63,848 nucleotides of DNA from contig MEPB01000008.1 of assembly GCA_001769385.1 (NCBI GenBank), forward strand, positions 1 to 63,848. Direction: 5' to 3'. Below are positions 60,174-63,848 of the stretch, one piece after another; the first letter of the stretch is position 1, and the number at the start of each line of letters is the position of its first letter. The notes under the pieces are model-generated. The model was not told the origin of the DNA, ran no database searches, and was given only the letters and a program-made list of their open reading frames with translations. This DNA comes from Bacteroidetes bacterium RIFCSPLOWO2_12_FULL_35_15 (lineage in GTDB: Bacteria > Bacteroidota > Bacteroidia > 2-12-FULL-35-15). Both the position numbers and the translations under genes were made by a program.

Positions 60174-61451
60174 ATGTGGAAGGCAGAGAAAATAGAATAT
60201 ACTAAAAACCCGAGAGATGAATTTGAAGAGGAGGAGGATAATTATATCACTCTTGAAATAGATGGTAAAAGTGTTCGGTTTAAAAATGGTTCATCAGACG
60301 ATACGTTCACGCTAAATATAAATGGAGAAACAATTTCAAGCGACCATTTGGATGGGTATTCATTATGCACAAGATATAATTTTCAATGTGTTGTTTGTAG
60401 CTGTGGAACAGAGGGATGCAATACAGAAGGTTATGTACTGATTAGAAAACAAGGTTCATCCATTTTAATCCTTCCTGCATTTGATTTGATAGAATCTATT
60501 AAAGAGCTTGATTTAGATACAGCAGGAGCAGAATTAGAGTGTCCACCTGATAAATGGTATGAAGAAGGGATATTGCTAATTGAAGAGCCACAGCTTTCTG
60601 AATTAATATCACTTAAACTGATAGATTTAGATGAAACTCCTGAAATATCAGAAAAAGAAATTAATCTAATGTTGGATTGGGAATCAATGGTTATAAAAAA
60701 TAAAGGTGTAATTAAAAAACCTTGCATAGAGAAAGTGGAGGACACAATTAAAATATCAGATAAACAATGGTCTTTAAATTCATCAATTGTCCATTATACC
60801 GAAAGGCTTGATATTTATAATGTAATGAGTATGATGATAGGTGGTGCAGATGTTCATTCTATGGATGATGAAAACGAAACACTTTTAACTGTTGCTGCAA
60901 AAACTTGTAAATTTCATTACGTCATAAACTATTTGCCAGAATATTTAAATCTGATAAAAGATGAAGAAATATTGACGAAAGTATTAACGATGAAAAAAAA
61001 ACTTGAAAAAACAGGTTGTGATTATAGTGATGGCGATTGCGGAAAAGGTATGCTTGATGCCTATATAATGAGCGTAGCGGATTACACTTCTGAATCAAGA
61101 ATTGAAATGATGAAATTGCTTCTTAAAAGCGGAGTAGATATAAATCTTTGTGGTAAAGATGGACTAAATGCGTTGTATTATGCAACAAATCGAGCGGATG
61201 TTAAAGTAGTTGAGTTTTTAATTAGAAATGGCGCAGATATAAATATCAATTATTATCCTGATGAAGAACCTGTAATATTTGAAAACATTTTAGATAAATT
61301 ATATATATACCTTCAAATTGAGAAAAGTGATTTAGCTGAGATGAAGTTTTATGACTACCTGCTTATGGGTGGTATGGATAAAGAATTGTTAGAAAAACGC
61401 ATTGCTGATATGGAAAAGATTATCGAATTATTTGAAAACAAAAAAAATTAA
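60174..61451 (+). CDS. Ankyrin-repeat protein with MWKAEKIE domain, 425 aa
   Basis: N-terminal 190-residue domain shared with the next gene: MWKAEKIEYTKNP, TLNINGETISSDHL, VVCSCGTEGCNTEGYVLIRK (Cys cluster, C-x-C...GC, possibly zinc-binding), AFDLIESIKEL, ECPPDKWYEEGILLIEE. C-terminal half has ankyrin-like repeats: GGADVHSMDDENETLLTVAA, SGVDINLCGKDGLNALYYAT, NGADININYYPDEEPVIFE. No signal peptide. Ankyrin proteins of this kind are common immunity or interaction modules in accessory regions. Specific role unknown. Confidence 0.65.
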   Translation: MWKAEKIEYTKNPRDEFEEEEDNYITLEIDGKSVRFKNGSSDDTFTLNINGETISSDHLDGYSLCTRYNFQCVVCSCGTEGCNTEGYVLIRKQGSSILILPAFDLIESIKELDLDTAGAELECPPDKWYEEGILLIEEPQLSELISLKLIDLDETPEISEKEINLMLDWESMVIKNKGVIKKPCIEKVEDTIKISDKQWSLNSSIVHYTERLDIYNVMSMMIGGADVHSMDDENETLLTVAAKTCKFHYVINYLPEYLNLIKDEEILTKVLTMKKKLEKTGCDYSDGDCGKGMLDAYIMSVADYTSESRIEMMKLLLKSGVDINLCGKDGLNALYYATNRADVKVVEFLIRNGADININYYPDEEPVIFENILDKLYIYLQIEKSDLAEMKFYDYLLMGGMDKELLEKRIADMEKIIELFENKKN

Positions 61452-61455
61452 AACG

Positions 61456-61965
61456 ATGTGGAAAGCAGAAAAAATAGAATTAACGAAAAACAGTGATACA
61501 TACTGGAAAGATGCGAATTATTTAAGTGATACTTATACACTAAGCATTAACGGAGTTACTATTTACAATAGAGTCAATCCTAAATTGCTGCTTCCGTCAG
61601 GGTGCTTTCAAAATGAAGTTTGCACTTATTGTGCGCAAGAAGGATGTGAATCAGGAGGTATGTTAAGGATTGTACGACATCAAGATTCATTGTTTTTTAT
61701 CCCTTGTTTCGATGAAATGGAAAATTATCTTGAACACGATGGCAATGCAGCAGACAATGATTACGGAGATACCGAATGTCCTCCTCACGAATGGTACGAA
61801 AATGGAATATTGGAAGTGGATGAAACTATGTTACCTAAATTTTTGGAATTGCTAACTGGCTTTAATATGCAAGAAATACCCTTTGTTAAAGATGAAGAAA
61901 TGACTAAAGTTGAGGAATGGGAAAAGCTCGTAAAGGAAAAACCTAATGTTGGATTTATGAGATAA
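61456..61965 (+). CDS. MWKAEKIE-domain protein without ankyrins, 169 aa
   Basis: Tandem paralogue of the N-terminal domain of the previous protein: MWKAEKIELTKNSDTYWKDA, TYTLSINGVTIYNRV, VCTYCAQEGCESGGMLRIVR, FFIPCFDEMENYLEHDG, ECPPHEWYENGILEVDETML. Cys positions (C-x2-C, GC) are conserved. It starts four bases after the preceding stop. A domain-only copy next to a domain-plus-ankyrin copy recalls immunity-gene arrays, but there is no toxin in the window. Confidence 0.6.
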   Translation: MWKAEKIELTKNSDTYWKDANYLSDTYTLSINGVTIYNRVNPKLLLPSGCFQNEVCTYCAQEGCESGGMLRIVRHQDSLFFIPCFDEMENYLEHDGNAADNDYGDTECPPHEWYENGILEVDETMLPKFLELLTGFNMQEIPFVKDEEMTKVEEWEKLVKEKPNVGFMR

Positions 61966-62049
61966 GATTAATGTACACAATACAATATAATTCATATCCA
62001 ATGGTCATAGTATCGTATCCTAAAACACCTAAACTTAACAAGCAATAGA

Positions 62050-62490
62050 ATGAAGATAATTTTCTTGGATATAGATGGCGTATTAGCTACTGACGAATCG
62101 GCTGAAATGCCTAATCACGAATTATATTCGTACCCCTTCGACAAGGATTGTGTAAATATATTCAACGAAATACTTACACAAACAGGTGCAGAAATAGTTT
62201 TAAGTTCGGACTGGAGGTTTATGTATAACGAAGATTTTGCAATGTTAGATGCGTTATTTAAGCACAACGGAATCATAAAAAGTCCGGTAGATACAACACC
62301 TAATTTGAGTAACCGCCAAAAGGAAATAGAATCTTATATCAGCAGCAATGGACATAAATTTGAAAAATATGTTGTTCTTGATGATGCCAATTTAAAAATG
62401 CCTGAAACTGTATTTGTAAAATGTGGTGCGGTTGAAGGATTAAAAGAGGTTGGATTGAAAGAAAAGGCAATAGCTATATTGGTGGCATAA
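62050..62490 (+). CDS. HAD-superfamily protein (HAD_SAK_2-like)
   Basis: 146 aa with HAD motif I FLDIDGVLAT (nucleophile D7, D9), motif II IVLSSDWRFMYNEDF and motif IV VVLDDANLKM. The SSDWR signature and compact length match the HAD domain found in 'Swiss Army Knife' RNA-repair proteins and their stand-alone relatives. A phosphatase on nucleic acid ends or small substrates is possible. Lies between the MWKAEKIE pair and the second A-type paralogue; a 25-codon ORF at 61971-62048 before it is not supported. Confidence 0.78.
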   Translation: MKIIFLDIDGVLATDESAEMPNHELYSYPFDKDCVNIFNEILTQTGAEIVLSSDWRFMYNEDFAMLDALFKHNGIIKSPVDTTPNLSNRQKEIESYISSNGHKFEKYVVLDDANLKMPETVFVKCGAVEGLKEVGLKEKAIAILVA

Positions 62491-62515
62491 AACTGAAATA
62501 TTAAAAGTATTGAAA

Positions 62516-62866
62516 ATGGGTAAACAATCACAAGAGAAAACATTGGAGATTTTGATAGAAGATTTTACTAAACGCAGAAAAACAATACAAAAATCTTCTG
62601 TAAAGAAACAGATGAACTACACTATGTCCTTACAAGAAAGGGCTAAGATAGGAATGGAGGCGTTAAAAAAACAAGAACCAGTTACGCTAAGCCAAGCAAG
62701 GGCGCAGGCTCTTTTAGTAGAGCTGTGGAGCGGTTCAAACAATAAGCAACAAAATGAAGCAATTAAATACAATCTAAGAATTTATTTTCCTGAATTGTCG
62801 GAGGTGCAAATTAATGACGGGTTAATAAAAATTTACAACATTTATAACGAATTTGCAATAAAATAA
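62516..62866 (+). CDS. Paralogue A2 of a small helical protein, 116 aa
   Basis: Starts MGKQSQEKTLEILIEDFTKR; matches 59783-60145 throughout, including SLQERAKIGMEALKKQEPV, TLSQARAQALLVELWSG and IYFPELSEVQINDGLIKIYN. Last plus-strand gene of the cluster; its end meets the convergent gene at 62879. Unknown function. Confidence 0.6.
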   Translation: MGKQSQEKTLEILIEDFTKRRKTIQKSSVKKQMNYTMSLQERAKIGMEALKKQEPVTLSQARAQALLVELWSGSNNKQQNEAIKYNLRIYFPELSEVQINDGLIKIYNIYNEFAIK

Positions 62867-62878
62867 AATTCCTATTTA

Positions 62879-63328
62879 TTACTCAAGGAGGGAATAGTTG
62901 CGGTGAATTAATAAATTATTGAGTTTGGGATAAGTCTTATGAATTTTCATTCCTTTTTTTAGTAAATCTTTTTGTGATTCAAGATTGTTTTTAAAAAATG
63001 GAGGACGTCCTTTTGAATTTAGCAACTGAACCATCATCTCATCAAAAGTATATTTAAAACAAGGGTAATATTTAACCTTCACACCTTTTCTCCAAAACTT
63101 AACCAGAGTAACATCAATTATTTCATTGTCTTTCTCAATCCATCCATGTTCGGTAAATAAGCTTAAATCAAAATCAACAATAATACCTTCAACATATAAC
63201 CCATTTTTAACATCCGAAAGACGGTTAACCTCCGAAAGACAGATGGTTGAGTTATAATAACAGTCTTGTTCTTTTATCTTTATATTTTTCGCTGCTATAT
63301 CTAACGAAAGTTTTAAATTTATTTTCAT
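62879..63328 (-). CDS. Hypothetical protein with VEG..HGW motif, 149 aa
   Basis: MKINLKLSLDIAAKNIKIKE then NGLYVEGIIVDFDLSLFTEH, GWIEKDNEIIDVTLVKFW, YYPCFKYTFDEMMVQLLNS. The EG...EHGW.E.DG.IID.T pattern is recurrent in small phage/plasmid proteins, perhaps of papain-like fold (His as base). Its start overlaps the end of the next upstream gene by four bases (ATGA), so the two are coupled. Confidence 0.55.
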   Translation of the reverse strand: MKINLKLSLDIAAKNIKIKEQDCYYNSTICLSEVNRLSDVKNGLYVEGIIVDFDLSLFTEHGWIEKDNEIIDVTLVKFWRKGVKVKYYPCFKYTFDEMMVQLLNSKGRPPFFKNNLESQKDLLKKGMKIHKTYPKLNNLLIHRNYSLLE

Positions 63329-63585
63329 ATTTTTGTTTCTGTTATTTGAAATCCTTTTTCAACAGCCTTTTCCCGTATATTATCCAAACTGCTTTCAGGA
63401 AAACCGCAATAAAATATGTCTTGCTTTACCTTTTTGATATGCTTACGAATTATTTTAAGCGGTTTCAAATTATTCACAAACCGCATTGCCGATTGGTTAT
63501 ACGCTCTCCAAAAAATGCCTTCTTTGAGAAGATATATCGAATTTTCATTGTTTAATTCCTGTGCTATTTTTTCTTTTACTCCCAT
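63325..63585 (-). CDS. MutS domain I-like protein, 86 aa
   Basis: Start set at MGVKEKIAQELNN; the longer frame translates the upstream repeat array. SIYLLKEGIFWRAYNQSAMR resembles the mismatch-recognition domain of MutS (LFRVGDFYE.F..DA), and FYCGFPESSLDNIREKAVEK then GFQI resembles its GVPYHALD.Y...L...GY.VAI. The Phe-x-Glu mismatch wedge is not conserved. Stand-alone MutS-like proteins are recorded as accessory genes of diversity-generating retroelements. Coupled to the 149-aa gene by ATGA. Confidence 0.55.
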   Translation of the reverse strand: MGVKEKIAQELNNENSIYLLKEGIFWRAYNQSAMRFVNNLKPLKIIRKHIKKVKQDIFYCGFPESSLDNIREKAVEKGFQITETKI

Positions 63586-63592
63586 TGGTTTA

Positions 63593-63690
63593 GTTTGTAA
63601 AGTTTTTAAAGTTATAAAGTTCATAAAGTTGCGAAACTATTTTTTTACTTTACAAACTTTACAAACTTTACAACTTTATGAACTTTCAAC
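63593..63690. repeat. Symmetrical array of 8-10-bp repeats
   Basis: Left half: TTTGTAAAG, TTTTTAAAG, TTATAAAG, TTCATAAAG, TTGCGAAAC. Right half: CTTTACAAA, CTTTACAAA, CTTTACAA, CTTTATGAA, CTTTCAA. The halves are reverse complements around an A/T-rich centre (about 63640-63650). It contains GTTCATAAAGTTG and its inverse CAACTTTATGAAC. Upstream of the MutS-like gene; could be operators or iterons. Confidence 0.75.
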
Positions 63691-63804
63691 TCTTAATTTA
63701 CTCCCATTTTTTACAAAAAAATTTTTCGACCGCTTCGCGGTTAATCAAACAAAAAAATTAAAAAAAATAATCGAAAAAAAATTGTCAAATAGTCAAATAA
63801 ATCA

Positions 63805-63848
63805 AAGAAGTAGAGTAGGCAAAGGCATTTCAGCCTAAGCCTCTCACA
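63805..63848 (-). other. Possible 3' end of a group II intron (domain VI)
   Basis: The minus strand at the window edge reads TGTGAGAGGCTTAGGCTGAA, then ATGCCTTTGCCTACTCTAC. AGGCTTAGGC and GCCTTTGCCT fold into a stem with a TGAAAT loop, as in intron domain VI, and GTGTGAGAGG commonly follows intron domain V. Only 44 bases are visible, so this is tentative. Confidence 0.35.

Noticed and set aside
63416-63838. 140-aa plus-strand ORF at the right edge
   Set aside because: It is antisense to the MutS-like gene and translates the repeat array and poly-A stretches; the composition is not protein-like.

Overview
The window is low-GC DNA from a Bacteroidota (Bacteroidetes) bacterium. The evidence is two promoters of the TTTG/TAnnTTTG type, few Shine-Dalgarno sequences, a C-terminal type IX secretion (T9SS) sorting domain, OmpA proteins of the TPR-PD40 type, a BtuB/BtuG-like vitamin B12 uptake pair, and VirE_N/DUF3987 mobile-element genes. 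No rRNA, tRNA or CRISPR array was seen. I cannot name a genus.

Layout. (1) 1-1355: 3' part of a putative HExxH metallopeptidase that starts outside the window. (2) 1491-8576: complete histidine operon hisG-D-C-B-H-A-F-IE, preceded by a textbook attenuator: promoter, 20-residue leader peptide with four consecutive His codons, antiterminator pairing and an intrinsic terminator. (3) 8609-9420: wreck of IS630-type and IS5-type insertion sequences with a 55-bp direct repeat. (4) 9727-14368: polyhydroxybutyrate (PHB) cluster of two phasin-like proteins, PhaC and PhaB, with a decayed IS200-type element between phaC and phaB. (5) 14.6-17.1 kb: relics (ISL3-like and IS66-like transposases, a T9SS tail, a YfiR tail) and an unassigned structured RNA candidate ending in a strong terminator. 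(6) 17.2-24.7 kb: PRPP synthase, a COG2187 kinase-like protein, a histone-deacetylase-fold hydrolase, a COG1926 phosphoribosyltransferase, CapA, another phasin, a truncated L,D-transpeptidase and a BON-domain protein. It reads as a storage/stress island. (7) 24.9-30.1 kb: small proteins, secreted proteins, two stand-alone receiver-domain genes in poor repair, a phasin relic and long imperfect palindromes. (8) 30.4-38.3 kb, minus strand: vitamin B12 operon with promoter, cobalamin riboswitch, btuB, btuG-like lipoprotein, a DUF6580 membrane protein, a 50-aa ORF, cobU, bluB, cobT, cobS, cobC. (9) 38.4-39.6 kb: decaying inverted duplicate of the phasin locus and a second copy of a small zinc-ribbon-like gene. 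(10) 39.7-53.6 kb, minus strand: signalling region with a PAS kinase lacking an ATPase domain, a large T9SS cargo protein, three receiver proteins (one with a C-terminal membrane anchor), and an OmpA / YfiR / CHASE8-type hybrid kinase / LytTR operon. (11) 53.8-63.85 kb: a truncated histidine kinase joined to an accessory element (frameshifted DUF3987, VirE_N primase-like, DNA-binding protein), then a run of small unknown genes with two paralogous pairs, a HAD protein, and at the right edge a MutS-domain-I-like protein, a symmetrical array of short repeats and a possible group II intron 3' end.

How the parts work together: the his operon makes histidine from PRPP and is tuned by charged tRNA-His. 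The PHB genes reduce acetoacetyl-CoA and polymerise the product onto granules coated by the phasins; no phaA thiolase is in the window. The B12 operon takes up corrinoids, makes the lower ligand oxygen-dependently (BluB) and finishes the nucleotide loop, without corrin ring synthesis genes here: a salvage strategy under AdoCbl feedback. The OmpA-YfiR-kinase operon resembles the YfiBNR envelope-stress module with the diguanylate cyclase output replaced by a phosphorelay. All functions are from reading the sequence; no database search was run.
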